From Thiobacillus sp. (GTDB lineage Bacteria > Pseudomonadota > Gammaproteobacteria > Burkholderiales > Thiobacillaceae), in assembly GCA_030679915.1 (NCBI GenBank), contig JAUXRY010000024.1, forward strand, positions 1-62,753: a stretch of 62,753 nt of DNA, written 5' to 3'. This document shows, piece after piece, positions 8,423 through 21,895 of the stretch. How positions within the stretch are numbered: position 1 is the stretch's first letter; each line of letters begins with the position of its first letter. The position numbers were made by a program, and so were the translations under genes. Below the pieces are notes generated by a model that saw nothing but the letters and a program-made list of their open reading frames with translations, was not told the origin of the DNA and made no database searches.

Positions 8423-10048
8423 TCATGGCTTCCCCTTGGGCATGGCGTCAGGCTTGGGTTTCGCTTTGGGTTCGGGAGGCGCTTCAGTCTTCTGTTTTGG
8501 CTTGGGCTTGGAGGTCACCTCGGGCAAGAAACCTTCGAGCGCATTGCGGGCGATCTGGATAACCTTCGCCCGATCTTCGTCGCTCAGTTTATCGGCGGTA
8601 TCGAATCGTGCGGTCACCTCATCCGGAATCTCAGCCGCTGCCTCGCGCACAGCGTGTTCGGCATCGGTCATCTGGTCAAGCGGCACGTCGTCAAAGAGTT
8701 CTGCCGTCAGTGCCAGGAGTACGGCGATTTGTGCGGCCACGGACACCGGCGCGAATTCCGGCTGCTTGAGGCAGGCGCGGATGCGCCGCCCATGCTCGAT
8801 AATCTTGCGGGTATCTTCATCCAGACGGGCACCGAAGCGGGAAAAGGTTTCGAGTTCCTCGAACTGGGCGTAGGCGAGCTTGAGGTCACCCGCCACGGCG
8901 CGGTAGGCGGCGCGCTGCGCCTTGCCGCCGACGCGCGAGACGGATTTTCCGACATCGACCGCGGGCAACACGCCCAATTCGAACAGCGACGGCGATAGAT
9001 AAATCTGTCCATCCGTGATGGAAATCAGATTGGTCGGAATGTAGGCAGAAATATCCTGCGCCTCGGTTTCGATAATGGGCAGCGCGGTCAGCGATCCGCC
9101 GCCCAGTTCCGGGCGCAAGTGGGTGGCGCGCTCCAGCAGTCGCGAATGGATGTAAAAGATGTCGCCGGGAAACGCTTCCCGGCCAGGCGGCCGCCGCAGC
9201 AGCAGGGACAGCTCGCGGTAGGCTCGGGCATGATGCGTAAGGTCGTCGTAAACAATCAGCACGTCACGACCCTGCTCCATGAAATGCTCCGCGATGCTGG
9301 TCGCGGCGTAAGGTGCGACGTAGGCGAGGCCGGGCGGATCGTTGCCTTCGGTGACGACCACGACGGTGTACGCCATCGCGCCATTTTCGCGCAGGGCGGC
9401 GATCACCTTGGCCACGCCGGACGCGCGCTGGCCAATGGCGCAATACACGCACAGCACATTCTGATCGCGTTGATTGAGTATCGTGTCGAGCGCGATGGCG
9501 GTCTTGCCGGTCTGCCGGTCGCCGAGAATCAACTCGCGTTGGCCGCGCCCGACGGGAATGAGCGCATCGATGACCTTGATGCCGGTTTGCAGCGGTACGG
9601 TGACAGGCGCACGGTCCATGATGGGCGGCGCGGGGCGTTCAACGGGCAGGCGCTTGCTGGAAAGCACTGGACCCTTACCGTCCAGCGGACGGCCCATGGG
9701 ATTGATGATCCGTCCGAGCAATCCCTCCCCCACCGGAACATCCACCACGTGGTCCCTGCGTTCGACTTCATCGCCCGCATGCAAGTGCCAGTAATCCCCC
9801 AGCAATACGACGCCGATTTCGGCCTCGTCGACGTTGAATGCGATGCCATAGATATCGCCGGGAAACTTCAGCACCTCCTCAAACCCCACGCCGGGGAGGC
9901 CGGAGACTTTTGCGATGCCGGTGGCAATGCTGGTGATCGTGCCGATTTCCCGTGGTCTCAGTTGCGGCGTAAAGGTATCCCGCGCCTGACTGATTGCAGA
10001 AAACGCGCCGTCGAAAACAGCCTGTAGGTTTTCAGGTTCCTTGTTCAT
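8423..10048 (-). CDS. atpA: N-type ATPase alpha subunit with charged C-terminal tail
   Basis: A 541-residue alpha subunit. The Walker [10 protein letters not shown] lies near residue 176 and the alpha hallmark [10 protein letters not shown] follows. The three-domain alpha architecture is complete. The last ~30 residues are a Lys/Pro/Glu-rich tail ([19 protein letters not shown] and on) absent from ordinary alpha subunits. The start at 10048 overlaps the end of atpF by 17 bases and has AAGG upstream. An 88-base gap separates it from the hpf-like gene. It forms the catalytic hexamer with AtpD. Confidence 0.95.
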   Translation of the reverse strand: MNKEPENLQAVFDGAFSAISQARDTFTPQLRPREIGTITSIATGIAKVSGLPGVGFEEVLKFPGDIYGIAFNVDEAEIGVVLLGDYWHLHAGDEVERRDHVVDVPVGEGLLGRIINPMGRPLDGKGPVLSSKRLPVERPAPPIMDRAPVTVPLQTGIKVIDALIPVGRGQRELILGDRQTGKTAIALDTILNQRDQNVLCVYCAIGQRASGVAKVIAALRENGAMAYTVVVVTEGNDPPGLAYVAPYAATSIAEHFMEQGRDVLIVYDDLTHHARAYRELSLLLRRPPGREAFPGDIFYIHSRLLERATHLRPELGGGSLTALPIIETEAQDISAYIPTNLISITDGQIYLSPSLFELGVLPAVDVGKSVSRVGGKAQRAAYRAVAGDLKLAYAQFEELETFSRFGARLDEDTRKIIEHGRRIRACLKQPEFAPVSVAAQIAVLLALTAELFDDVPLDQMTDAEHAVREAAAEIPDEVTARFDTADKLSDEDRAKVIQIARNALEGFLPEVTSKPKPKQKTEAPPEPKAKPKPDAMPKGKP

Positions 10049-10838
10049 TGGCGCCTTGTGCAGACTTTTCTTCAGGCTGGCTTTTCTCTTTCAGCAGCTC
10101 ATCGACTCCTTCTTGCAGCGAGACCAAATAATCCGCGATGCTCCATGCCAGCTTTTGTCCATTCGTGGTGATCTCAATGCCACAGAGCAGGTCTGGCGCG
10201 GTCTCGAACCGGACGTGGATTTCAGCCGAAAAGGTTTCGTTAAGCGCATTCTGGATGGCTGCATGTTGCGCCTCAGATAGGTCAAACGCGCTGCGCACGA
10301 GCGCAGGGTCAGAGGTTGACTTGAGTGCCACGGCGAGGCTTTCTTTTGTCTGGTCGTCCATCGCTCGCAAGCGGCAAATAAACACGCCACTCATGCGTTC
10401 TTCCAGGCTCGCCCCGGCGAGATCCGTCAGCGCCTTTCGGGCGATGGCGAATACTTCCTGTTGGGTCCGGCGGGCGATGCCTTGATTCAGGTGATGGGCA
10501 TCGTTTTTCAGCGTTTCCTGCCGCTTGGCACTCAAGGAATCGGCCGCCTGCCGCGCTTCATCCAGGAGCCGCAGACGTTCAGTTTTGGCCTCGTCCTTCG
10601 CCTGCGTCATGAGTGTGGCGCGCTGCTGCTCGAACGCTTCGTTCTTGCTCTGGAACGTGTCGCGCTCGTGTTGGGCCTCTGCTTTTCTCGCGTCGGCGTC
10701 TGCGAGTTCCTTGGCGATCCGTTTCTCGCGCGCGTCGATGGCGTTGAGGATGGGCTTGTAAAGGAAGCGCTTCAGCAACCACACCAGGATGAGGAAGTTG
10801 ATGACTTGCGCGCCGACGGTAAACCAGTCGATCAGCAT
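10032..10838 (-). CDS. atpF: N-type ATPase subunit b with delta-like C-terminal region
   Basis: A 268-residue protein, much longer than a normal b subunit (about 156). A single membrane helix (about 10-26, [11 protein letters not shown]) is followed by a long charged coiled coil (about 35-130). A C-terminal globular part (about 150-245) includes [21 protein letters not shown], which resembles the end of delta/OSCP. N-ATPase operons lack atpH, and this fused or extended b probably supplies the delta function of the peripheral stalk. Three bases separate it from atpE. Confidence 0.88.
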   Translation of the reverse strand: MLIDWFTVGAQVINFLILVWLLKRFLYKPILNAIDAREKRIAKELADADARKAEAQHERDTFQSKNEAFEQQRATLMTQAKDEAKTERLRLLDEARQAADSLSAKRQETLKNDAHHLNQGIARRTQQEVFAIARKALTDLAGASLEERMSGVFICRLRAMDDQTKESLAVALKSTSDPALVRSAFDLSEAQHAAIQNALNETFSAEIHVRFETAPDLLCGIEITTNGQKLAWSIADYLVSLQEGVDELLKEKSQPEEKSAQGANEQGT

Positions 10839-10841
10839 GGC

Positions 10842-11123
10842 CTATTTTCCTGCGGCTTGGGCGATGAGAAGGTTCCAGAACGGGTTGGCGAAGATGAGAA
10901 TCATCGATACTACAAAGCAGTAGATGGCGGTGGATTCGATCATCGCCAGACCGACGAACAGTGTCCGGGTGATGGTGGCGGAGGCATCGGGCTGCTGCGC
11001 CAGTGAGCTCAGCGCCGTGGCAACCGCGCGCCCTTCGCCAAGTGAAGGTCCAATGACCCCGATTGCAATGGTCAGGCCGGCAGTGACAATTGATGCCACC
11101 GCGATAATGGTCATGCTATCCAT
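10842..11123 (-). CDS. atpE: N-type ATPase rotor subunit c
   Basis: A 93-residue hairpin of two membrane helices (about 5-40 and 53-88). The ion site has the conserved carboxylate Glu63 in MIESTAIY with Ser64, Thr65 and Tyr68, plus a second carboxylate Glu30 in the GEGR motif of helix 1. This two-carboxylate arrangement is typical of N-type c subunits; the Glu-Ser-Thr triad is also part of the Na+ site of Na+-ATP synthases. A strong ribosome site (AAAGGAG) fits the need for many copies. Ion specificity cannot be decided by reading; a Burkholderia N-type ring with two carboxylates was reported to be proton-specific. Confidence 0.95.
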   Translation of the reverse strand: MDSMTIIAVASIVTAGLTIAIGVIGPSLGEGRAVATALSSLAQQPDASATITRTLFVGLAMIESTAIYCFVVSMILIFANPFWNLLIAQAAGK

Positions 11124-11147
11124 GTGATCTCCTTTAATAATCGTGGT

Positions 11148-11849
11148 TCATGCTTCGATGCTGGCATCGGGTTCTGGTTTGGGCTTGCGGACGCGTGTGG
11201 CGGCTGCGATGTATACCGTGGCCAGGATGCTGAAAATGTAGGCTTGCACCATGCCGGTCAGCAGACCGAGCGCGCTCATGACAATCGGGAAAATGAAGGG
11301 TGTGATGGTCAGCAAAATGGCGAGAATCATCGTCCCGCTCATCATGTTGCCGAACAGGCGGACGGCCAGGGCCAGGGTGCGCGAAATCTCGCTGATGATA
11401 TTGAACGGCAGCATGATCACCGTCGGTTTCAGGTAGGCACGAAGATATGCGCCCAGCCCGCTCTTCTCAATGCCGAACAGCGGCACCGCCACAAACACGC
11501 AGATCGCCAGCGCCGCGGTGGTCGAGAGCGAACCGGTTGGCGGCTCATAGCCGGGCACGATGGTGAACAGGCTCGCCATCGCGACAAACAGGAACAGGGT
11601 GCCCAGAAAGCCGAGGTATTTTTCTGGCTGACTCAGGCCGACTTCTTTGATTTGATTGGCGATGCCGGTGACGATGATCTCCAGCAGATTCTGCCAGCGC
11701 GAACGTTGATGGCCTGTGGAGAGTCTGCGCGTAACGAGTTTTGAACCGACCGCGAGCACGAACATCAGTCCCCATGTGTAAGCAATCGTGGCGTTGAGTT
11801 TGAAAAACCCGTGTTGCCAAAAGATGATCTGATCGGGACTAAGGTGCAT
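11148..11849 (-). CDS. atpB: N-type ATPase subunit a
   Basis: A 233-residue protein with five or six membrane helices. The stator arginine is in the SEISRTLALAVRLFGNMMSG helix, the signature of subunit a that faces the c-ring glutamate. The ATG at 11849 is preferred because AGGAC lies about 8 bases upstream; the frame could be extended to a TTG at 11867. The gene overlaps the end of atpR by 11 bases. It forms the two ion half-channels with the c ring. Confidence 0.92.
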   Translation of the reverse strand: MHLSPDQIIFWQHGFFKLNATIAYTWGLMFVLAVGSKLVTRRLSTGHQRSRWQNLLEIIVTGIANQIKEVGLSQPEKYLGFLGTLFLFVAMASLFTIVPGYEPPTGSLSTTAALAICVFVAVPLFGIEKSGLGAYLRAYLKPTVIMLPFNIISEISRTLALAVRLFGNMMSGTMILAILLTITPFIFPIVMSALGLLTGMVQAYIFSILATVYIAAATRVRKPKPEPDASIEA

Positions 11850-12150
11850 GACGGGCGTCCTGTGCAAATGGGTTGGGTTTCGCCGCTGATCGGGTGAGCC
11901 GTATCACGATGAAGCGCGCGGCGACAAAACCGAACAGACCCGCGACCAGTCGCCGCCAATCGTCCCCCAGGACAAAATAGAAACCCACCACGACCACACC
12001 GGTTCGGAGCAGCATGCTGCCCAGAAACCAGAGTGCGACCCGTTCAGACGTCATCCCCTTTTGAACCGTCCACCAAAGGCCGCCGAAAAAAAATGCGCCG
12101 AGCATGATGCCCGCGATGAACGCGGCTGCAAGACTCAAGGCTTCATTCAT
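11839..12150 (-). CDS. atpR: N-ATPase accessory membrane protein AtpR
   Basis: A 103-residue protein with three predicted membrane helices (about 4-26, 37-58, 62-82). The start MNEALSLAAAF at 12150 has GAGGAG upstream; the longer open frame to 12216 is overlap with atpQ. AtpR is found only in N-type ATPase operons, always beside AtpQ. It has conserved arginines in the membrane (here near LLRTG and AARFIVIRLTR) and is thought to assist c-ring assembly or interact with c subunits. Confidence 0.85.
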   Translation of the reverse strand: MNEALSLAAAFIAGIMLGAFFFGGLWWTVQKGMTSERVALWFLGSMLLRTGVVVVGFYFVLGDDWRRLVAGLFGFVAARFIVIRLTRSAAKPNPFAQDARHAP

Positions 12151-12473
12151 GGTTATTCTCCTCTTGCTCGCGTATTTCCCGATCTTCCTTGGCCACCCAA
12201 TGCCACGCATTAACACATCCGAGACCCAAACCGATGGTCAGCAGCGCGAGCGTCCAGGAATGGCTCCCAGGGTAGTGCTCGTCTATCCAGATGCCGAGTG
12301 CCGCACCGAGCAGCGTGGGCACGACCACTGACCAGCCCACCAGCCCCATCATGCCCAAACCGGACCAGACGGTCTGCGTGACATGACGTTGCGCCTTGAG
12401 CTTGCGTGCCGCCTTCTCGCCCACCTGCTGGCTGAACTTTGACTCGACCGGCGTGGGCTTCGTTTCCGGTTCT

Positions 12474-12481
<8 letters not shown>
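12143..12481 (-). CDS. atpQ: N-ATPase accessory protein AtpQ (AtpI-like)
   Basis: A 112-residue protein. The start at 12481 (MSEEPETKPTPVESKF) gives a charged cytoplasmic N-terminus followed by two membrane helices (about 43-65 and 76-96) with a glycine-rich hairpin, as in AtpI/AtpQ. Longer frames reaching 12679 are shadow of atpC. The gene overlaps atpC by 8 bases and atpR by 8 bases. AtpI-type proteins aid assembly of the c ring; AtpQ is the N-type equivalent. Confidence 0.85.
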
Positions 12482-15681
<3,200 letters not shown>

Positions 15682-15684
15682 GGA

Positions 15685-18072
15685 TCATTTCCATTTCCAG
15701 TCGCGAATCTCCGGCATGTCTTCGCCGTGTTGTTCGATGTAGGCCTTGTGATCGAGCAGCTTGTCGCGCAGATGCTGTTTGGCGTAGGCGGCGCGCGAGC
15801 CCAGGCTCGGCACCCGGTCGATTACATCGCCCGCCAGATGGAACCGGTCGAGATCGTTCAATACCGCCATGTCGAAGGGGGTGGTGGTGGTGCCGTTTTC
15901 CTTGTACCCGCGCACGTGCAACTGATCATGGTTGCTGCGGCGGTAGGTCAGGCGGTGGATTAACCAGGGATAGCCGTGGAAGGCAAAAATGATGGGCTTG
16001 TCCTTGGTGAAGAGGACATCGAACGCCTTGTCGGAGAGGCCGTGCGGGTGCTCGTTTCGCGGCTGCAAGGTCATCAGGTCCACCACGTTGATGACGCGGA
16101 TTTTCAGTTCCGGAAAATGCTGACGCAGAATTTTGACTGCCGCCAGCGTCTCCAGCGTCGGCACATCACCGCAGCAGGCCATGACCACATCGGGATCGCC
16201 TCCTTTGTCGTTGCTGGCCCACTCCCAGATTCCTAGTCCGGCGGTGCAGTGCTTGATGGCTTCTTCCATGTCCAGCCATTGCAGTTCCGGCTGCTTGCCC
16301 GCGACGATGACATTGATGTCATTGTGGCTGCGCAGGCAATGGTCGGTCACCGACAGCAGGGTGTTGGCATCGGGCGGCAGATAGACGCGGATGACTTCAG
16401 CCTTCTTGTTCACCACCAGATCGATGAACCCCGGATCCTGATGGCTGAAGCCATTGTGGTCCTGCCGCCACACGTGCGAAGACAGCAAATAGTTCAACGA
16501 GGCAATCGGCCGGCGCCACGCAATGTCGCGCGTCACATCGAGCCACTTGGCGTGCTGGTTGAACATCGAGTCGACGATGTGGATGAACGCTTCATAGCAG
16601 GAGAAAAAGCCATGGCGCCCGGTCAGCAGATAGCCTTCGAGCCAGCCCTGGCACTGGTGCTCGCTCAGCATCTCCATGACCCGGCCATCGGGCGCGACAT
16701 GCTCGTCGCCGGGAAGAATCTCTGCCGTCGAACAGCGGTTGGTCACTTCGAACAGCGCACTCCAGCGATTTGACGCGGTTTCGTCCGGGCTGAAAATACG
16801 GAAGTTGCGTGCCTCGGCGTTGAGATTCATCACGTCGCGCATGAACGCACCCTGCGCGCGTGTCGCTTCGGCTATCACCTCGCCGGGCTTCGGCACCTTG
16901 ACCGCATAGTCGCGGAAGTCCGGCATTTTCAGATCGCGCAGCAGCATGCCGCCATTGGCATGCGGGTTGGCGCCCATGCGCCGCGCGCCTGTCGGCGCCA
17001 GTTCGGCCAGTTCCGCTATCAGCCTGCCATGGTCGTCAAATAATTCTTCCGGACGGTAACTTTTCATCCACTGCTCGAGTATCTTCAAGTGCTTGGGTTT
17101 TGTCGCAAGCTCTGCAACCGGCACCTGGTGCGCGCGAAAAGTGCCTTCGATCGGTTTGCCATCGACTGTTTCAGGTCCGGTCCAGCCCTTCGGCGAGCGC
17201 AGGATGATCATCGGCCAGCGCGGGCGCTCGCCAAATCCATTGGCGCGCGCATCGCGCTGGATGCGCTGGATCTCTGCAACCACCGTGTCGAGCGTGGCAG
17301 CCATCAGCTGATGCATCGTTTCGGGGTCGTCGCCCTCGACGAAATACGGCGTGTATCCATAGCCGCGGAACAGCGCCTCCAGTTCGTCGCGGGGTATGCG
17401 CGCCAGCACGGTGGGGCCGGCGATCTTGTAGCCGTTCAAATGCAGGATGGGCAGCACGGCGCCGTCATGAACCGGGTTGAGGAATTTGTTCGAGTGCCAG
17501 CTGGTCGCCATCGGTCCGGTTTCCGCTTCGCCATCGCCCACCACGCAGGCCACCAGCAGATCGGGATTGTCGAACGCGGCACCATAGGCATGCGACAGCG
17601 CATAGCCTAGTTCGCCGCCTTCGTTGATCGAGCCCGGGGTTTCCGGTGCGACGTGACTGGGGATGCCGCCGGGAAAGGAAAACTGGGTGAACAACTTCTT
17701 CATCCCCGGTTCATCCTGAGAAATGTTTGGATACACCTCGCTGTAAGTCCCCTCCAGATAGGTGTTGGCCACCAGGGCCGGTCCGCCATGTCCAGGGCCG
17801 GTGACATTGATGATGCTCAAGTCGTATTGCCGGATGATGCGGTTGAGGTGAACGTAAATGAAGTTCAGCCCCGGCGTGGTGCCCCAGTGCCCCAGCAAGC
17901 GCGGCTTGATATGCTCCAGCTTCAGGGGGTGTTTGAGCAGCGGATTGTCGTACAAGTAAATCTGGCCAACCGACAGATAGTTGGCGGCCCGCCAATAGGC
18001 ATCCATCTTGCGCAGAAGATCGGACGACAAGGGCTTGTCCGTGAGCTTGGAAATTTTCGTTTTGCTGGCCAT
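15685..18072 (-). CDS. xfp: Xylulose-5-phosphate/fructose-6-phosphate phosphoketolase
   Basis: A 795-residue thiamine-diphosphate enzyme that splits xylulose-5-P or fructose-6-P with phosphate into acetyl-phosphate plus glyceraldehyde-3-P or erythrose-4-P. Visible signatures are [19 protein letters not shown] near residue 62, [13 protein letters not shown] with its catalytic histidine region, and the diphosphate/Mg site [19 protein letters not shown] near 178-196. Length matches the family. The gene is 5 bases after ackA, which uses its product acetyl-phosphate, so the pair forms an ATP-yielding route. Start has AAGGAAT upstream. Confidence 0.96.
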   Translation of the reverse strand: MASKTKISKLTDKPLSSDLLRKMDAYWRAANYLSVGQIYLYDNPLLKHPLKLEHIKPRLLGHWGTTPGLNFIYVHLNRIIRQYDLSIINVTGPGHGGPALVANTYLEGTYSEVYPNISQDEPGMKKLFTQFSFPGGIPSHVAPETPGSINEGGELGYALSHAYGAAFDNPDLLVACVVGDGEAETGPMATSWHSNKFLNPVHDGAVLPILHLNGYKIAGPTVLARIPRDELEALFRGYGYTPYFVEGDDPETMHQLMAATLDTVVAEIQRIQRDARANGFGERPRWPMIILRSPKGWTGPETVDGKPIEGTFRAHQVPVAELATKPKHLKILEQWMKSYRPEELFDDHGRLIAELAELAPTGARRMGANPHANGGMLLRDLKMPDFRDYAVKVPKPGEVIAEATRAQGAFMRDVMNLNAEARNFRIFSPDETASNRWSALFEVTNRCSTAEILPGDEHVAPDGRVMEMLSEHQCQGWLEGYLLTGRHGFFSCYEAFIHIVDSMFNQHAKWLDVTRDIAWRRPIASLNYLLSSHVWRQDHNGFSHQDPGFIDLVVNKKAEVIRVYLPPDANTLLSVTDHCLRSHNDINVIVAGKQPELQWLDMEEAIKHCTAGLGIWEWASNDKGGDPDVVMACCGDVPTLETLAAVKILRQHFPELKIRVINVVDLMTLQPRNEHPHGLSDKAFDVLFTKDKPIIFAFHGYPWLIHRLTYRRSNHDQLHVRGYKENGTTTTPFDMAVLNDLDRFHLAGDVIDRVPSLGSRAAYAKQHLRDKLLDHKAYIEQHGEDMPEIRDWKWK

Positions 18073-18077
18073 GTTCT

Positions 18078-19280
18078 TTATTCCTTTCCCATTGGGAGGT
18101 TTAAAACGCGGCAGACTGATTCCGCGATCATCACTTCTTCATCCGTATGCATGACGCGAACCACGACCCGGCTGGACTCCGCGGAAATCACGCTCGCATG
18201 GGTCACATTGCGTTCTTCATCGATTTCGATGCCAAGAAACGCCAGTCCCTCGCAGATCCGTGCACGAACATCTGGCGCGTTTTCTCCGATGCCACCCGCG
18301 AACACCAGCGTGTCCAGCCCACCCAATACCGCCGCGTAGGCGCCGATCCATTTCTTGACCTGGTAGCAAAACAGCGCGACCGCTTCGGCGGCGCGTACGT
18401 CGGTTGCCTCGTTCTTGATCAGGTCGCGCATGTCGGAGCTTGTCTCCGAGACACCGAGTAGTCCGGATTCGTGATTGATGAGCCCGTTGAACTGTTCTGG
18501 CGTCAGATTTTCGTGTTGCATCAAGTACCAGGCCACGCCGGGATCCAGGTCGCCCGTCCGGGTCCCCATCGGCACCCCCCCGGTTGGGGTAAACCCCATG
18601 CTGGTATCGATGCTGCGGCCGTCGCGAACGGCTGCCAGACTCGCACCGTTACCCAGGTGCGCCAGGATCACACGGCCCTGGGCGGCTTTCGTGCCGGCAA
18701 CCTGCGCTAATTCCTGCATCAGATAAGCATAGGACAGGCCATGGAATCCATAGCGCTGGATCCCCATCGCATCGAAACGCCGCGGGATGGGCAATAGCCG
18801 GGCCACGCGCGGCAAGGTGTGGTGAAACGCTGTGTCAAAGCAGGCCACCTGAGGCAGGTGCGGATAACGCTGGCGGAACGCCTCGATCAATGCAATCTCG
18901 TGAGGAAGATGATCCGGGTCGTAGGAACTGATGCGGTGCAGTTCATCCAGCAATGCCTGGGAAACCCGTTCGGGCTGGATGTGTTTCATGCCGTGTACTA
19001 CTCGGTGGCCCACCGCCCTGATGTGCGAAAAATCGACCTGCTGTTCCAGCCAGTCAAGCAGAAAATGGGTGGCCGATGCGTGATCGGGCGCTTCGATATT
19101 GTGGCTTTCTTGCTGATTCCGGGACGCATGGCTGTAAGTCAGATGGGTGCCGGGTGTGCCAATGCGGTCAATTTTTCCTGACAGCTTTCGTTGCATCGGT
19201 GAGCCGGTCTGATACAGCGCAAACTTGATGCTGGACGACCCACCATTGATTGTCAGCACGCTTTCCTCAGCTGGGCTCAT
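18078..19280 (-). CDS. ackA: Acetate kinase
   Basis: A 400-residue ASKHA-fold kinase: N-terminal phosphate motif [16 protein letters not shown], then [16 protein letters not shown] and [23 protein letters not shown], all acetate kinase signatures. It converts acetyl-phosphate and ADP to acetate and ATP. The start at 19280 is chosen for alignment with the family and a nearby AAGGAA; the open frame to 19337 overlaps the end of glgP. It lies between glgP and xfp. No phosphotransacetylase is nearby, so acetyl-phosphate is probably supplied by phosphoketolase. Confidence 0.96.
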   Translation of the reverse strand: MSPAEESVLTINGGSSSIKFALYQTGSPMQRKLSGKIDRIGTPGTHLTYSHASRNQQESHNIEAPDHASATHFLLDWLEQQVDFSHIRAVGHRVVHGMKHIQPERVSQALLDELHRISSYDPDHLPHEIALIEAFRQRYPHLPQVACFDTAFHHTLPRVARLLPIPRRFDAMGIQRYGFHGLSYAYLMQELAQVAGTKAAQGRVILAHLGNGASLAAVRDGRSIDTSMGFTPTGGVPMGTRTGDLDPGVAWYLMQHENLTPEQFNGLINHESGLLGVSETSSDMRDLIKNEATDVRAAEAVALFCYQVKKWIGAYAAVLGGLDTLVFAGGIGENAPDVRARICEGLAFLGIEIDEERNVTHASVISAESSRVVVRVMHTDEEVMIAESVCRVLNLPMGKE

Positions 19281-19311
19281 CTTCGGTTCCTTGGTCGTTT
19301 TTTCAGTGTGA

Positions 19312-21858
19312 TCACCGTTGCCACAGGATGTGTGCATCTTCCAGCGGGACCGCTACGCTGTAGAGGTGCGGGATCATTCGCGCCGTATAGTCGCTAGCCG
19401 GGCGGGTTGTAGGCACCTCGGCGCGATAGGCGTAGCCGTTTGTCGATCCCACCAATTGACGTACGCGCTGCATCTCAACGCGCTCCGCTACGGCGCCGTC
19501 AATGCCATTGGCATAAAGTTCGACTCGCACGGCATCAGGGTCGAGATCATCGAGATACACCTGCGCTTCAAAACCATGCTGCTCGTTATCGGATTCAATC
19601 TTCACTTCGCCGAAGCGGAGCGCGGCCCATTTTTGCTCCAGCGCATGGCGCCAATTAATCAGTTCCACGCCGAGCTTGCCCGAGTCGGCAGCTCGCTCTA
19701 GGTAGGCTGCGGCGGCAGGGAGGTAGTGTTGCTCGGTGTATTCACGCACTGCGCGGTTGGTGGAAAAGCGCGGCGTCAGCTGCGCCATGCTTTCCCGCAT
19801 CCGCGCCACCCAGGCAGCGGGGATCCCTTGCGCATCGCGGGTATAAAACGCGGGGATCACCTCGCGTTCGAGCAGGGTGTAGAGGGCGTCCGCTTCGATC
19901 GCGTCCCAGGCGGGATCGTCATCATGTTCCTGGCCATCTCCCAGTGCCCAGCCCAGCTCCGGCGTATAGGCTTCCGCCCACCAGCCGTCCAGTTCCGACA
20001 GATTGATGCCGCCATTGACCAGCACCTTCATGCCGCTGGTGCCGCACGCTTCCCAGGGACGACGCGGCGTGTTGAGCCAGACATCCACACCCTGCACCAA
20101 TTGCTCGGTCAGATGCATGTCGTAGTCGCTGAGGAAAATCACATGCGGGCGCACCTCGGTCCGCCGGATGAAATGCGACCATTCCTGGATCAAGGCTTGT
20201 CCTGCCCGGTCTGCGGGATGCGCCTTGCCGGCCATGATGATCTGTACCGGGCGTTGCGGATTCGTCAGCAGGCGCAGCAATCGCGCCGGGTCGTGCAGCA
20301 GCAGGTTTGGTCGTTTATAACTTGCAAAGCGGCGTGCAAATCCCAGCGTCAAGGTGTTGCTGTCAAACACATACTTCGCCGCATCGACTGCCTCGGGTGT
20401 TGCACCGGATGCGGCCAGTTGCCGGGACAAGCGTTCGCGGGCGTATTCAACGAGCGTCCCGCTGGCGGCGGTTCGAAACTGCCAGAGTCGGGCGTCGGAG
20501 ACACGGCGTATGTCCTGCGCCAGTGTCTCCACCGTTCCCAGCCAGCGGTCCTTGCCGCAGGCCTCCGTCCACAGAGCATCCGCTGGGGCCGAGTCCCAGG
20601 TCGGCATGTGAACGCCGTTGGTCACGTGTCTGACCGGGACTTCTTCTGTCGGCCAGTGTGGGAAAAGCGGCTCAAACAGGTGCCGGCTCACCTGGCCGTG
20701 CAAACGGCTTACGCCATTCACCGCGCCGCTGCCGCGAATCGCCAGATGGGCCATGTTGAACGCTTCCGTCGCGTCGTTCGGGTTCTGCCGGCCCAGCGCC
20801 AGCAAATCGTGACGGGTGATACCGAGACGCTGCTCGGCATAGCCTCCGAGGTATTGCTCGATCAACGCCGGCGCGAATCGATCGAAGCCAGCCGCCACTG
20901 CCGTATGCGTGGTGAAGAGGTTGCCGGCGCGGGTGACGGCCAGCGCAGCCTCGAAGCTCAGCTTGTTATCTTCCATAAAGCAGCGCGCGCGTTCCAGTAC
21001 GGCAAAGGCCGCATGCCCTTCATTCAGGTGGCAGACTTCAGGCTCGATACCGAGCGCGGCGAGCAGCCGCCAGCCGCCGATGCCGAGCAGCAGTTCCTGT
21101 TTGAGCCGCAGCTCTGGCCCGCCGCCATACAGCTCGCTGGTAATGCCGCGATGCGCCGGATAATTCGCAGCGTCATTGCTGTCGAGCAGATACAGCTTCA
21201 CGCGACCTACCTGCACCTGCCAGGCACGCAGCCAGACCGAGTAACCGGGCAAGGAAATTTCCAGACGCAACCATTCACCATCCGGTTTGCGCAGCGGCGT
21301 GATCGGTAACTGGCCGGGGTCGTTGTAAGGGTATAGGGCCTGTTGCGCGCCATCCTTGTCGATCACCTGACGAAAATAGCCTTGCTGGTAGAGCAGCCCG
21401 ACACCGATCACCGGGACGCCCAAATCACCGGCGGCTTTGAGTTGATCGCCCGCCACGTTGCCGAGTCCGCCCGAGTAAATGGGCAAGGCCTCGCTCAACA
21501 TGTATTCCATGCTGAAATAGGCAACGCAGCTTAGAGGAGACTGCGGATAGGTTTGCTGGAACCACGCTGGCGCCTCTGCCGCGTCGCGCCGGGCTTGCAC
21601 CAGATCGTCAATATTTTTGCGGAAAGCCGGCTCGGCCAATACCTGCTGGAGTTTTTCACGCGACACCGTTTGCAACACCACCCAGGGATTCTGGGTCAGC
21701 GCCCACAGCACCGGATCCAGCTGTCGCCACACCTGGTCGGTGGCGTGGTTCCACGATGAACGCATATCCAGGGCCAGTTCGGATAACGAATCGAACCCCT
21801 CGACATCCGAACATAAGAAGCCTGCCTTCGGGTGGCTGATTTGTGTTTGTTCGCTCAT
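19312..21858 (-). CDS. glgP: Alpha-glucan (glycogen/starch) phosphorylase, GT35
   Basis: An 848-residue phosphorylase of the shorter, bacterial/archaeal-like branch. Visible features are VAYFSMEYMLSEALPIYSGGLGNVAGDQLK near 114-142, CHLNEGHAAF, the PLP-domain stretch and CGTSGMKVLVNGG. It releases glucose-1-phosphate from glycogen. The ATG at 21858 is preferred; a TTG two codons earlier is possible and neither has a strong ribosome site. Thirty-seven bases follow pgm, the next enzyme for glucose-1-P, and 31 bases precede ackA. Confidence 0.94.
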   Translation of the reverse strand: MSEQTQISHPKAGFLCSDVEGFDSLSELALDMRSSWNHATDQVWRQLDPVLWALTQNPWVVLQTVSREKLQQVLAEPAFRKNIDDLVQARRDAAEAPAWFQQTYPQSPLSCVAYFSMEYMLSEALPIYSGGLGNVAGDQLKAAGDLGVPVIGVGLLYQQGYFRQVIDKDGAQQALYPYNDPGQLPITPLRKPDGEWLRLEISLPGYSVWLRAWQVQVGRVKLYLLDSNDAANYPAHRGITSELYGGGPELRLKQELLLGIGGWRLLAALGIEPEVCHLNEGHAAFAVLERARCFMEDNKLSFEAALAVTRAGNLFTTHTAVAAGFDRFAPALIEQYLGGYAEQRLGITRHDLLALGRQNPNDATEAFNMAHLAIRGSGAVNGVSRLHGQVSRHLFEPLFPHWPTEEVPVRHVTNGVHMPTWDSAPADALWTEACGKDRWLGTVETLAQDIRRVSDARLWQFRTAASGTLVEYARERLSRQLAASGATPEAVDAAKYVFDSNTLTLGFARRFASYKRPNLLLHDPARLLRLLTNPQRPVQIIMAGKAHPADRAGQALIQEWSHFIRRTEVRPHVIFLSDYDMHLTEQLVQGVDVWLNTPRRPWEACGTSGMKVLVNGGINLSELDGWWAEAYTPELGWALGDGQEHDDDPAWDAIEADALYTLLEREVIPAFYTRDAQGIPAAWVARMRESMAQLTPRFSTNRAVREYTEQHYLPAAAAYLERAADSGKLGVELINWRHALEQKWAALRFGEVKIESDNEQHGFEAQVYLDDLDPDAVRVELYANGIDGAVAERVEMQRVRQLVGSTNGYAYRAEVPTTRPASDYTARMIPHLYSVAVPLEDAHILWQR

Positions 21859-21895
21859 GACCAATCTGTAATTGCCTGGAGGTAATCTGTGCTTA

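Noticed and set aside
10842..11123. Calling the ATPase a sodium pump from the Glu-Ser-Thr motif
   Set aside because: The two-carboxylate N-type site has been reported as proton-specific in Burkholderia, so residues alone do not decide.
19726..21309. Plus-strand frame of 527 codons opposite glgP
   Set aside because: Antisense to a clear phosphorylase gene, no recognisable product; typical high-GC antisense frame. The same applies to the long frames opposite pgm (22166-23554), atpD (13183-14277) and pnp (54510-55829).
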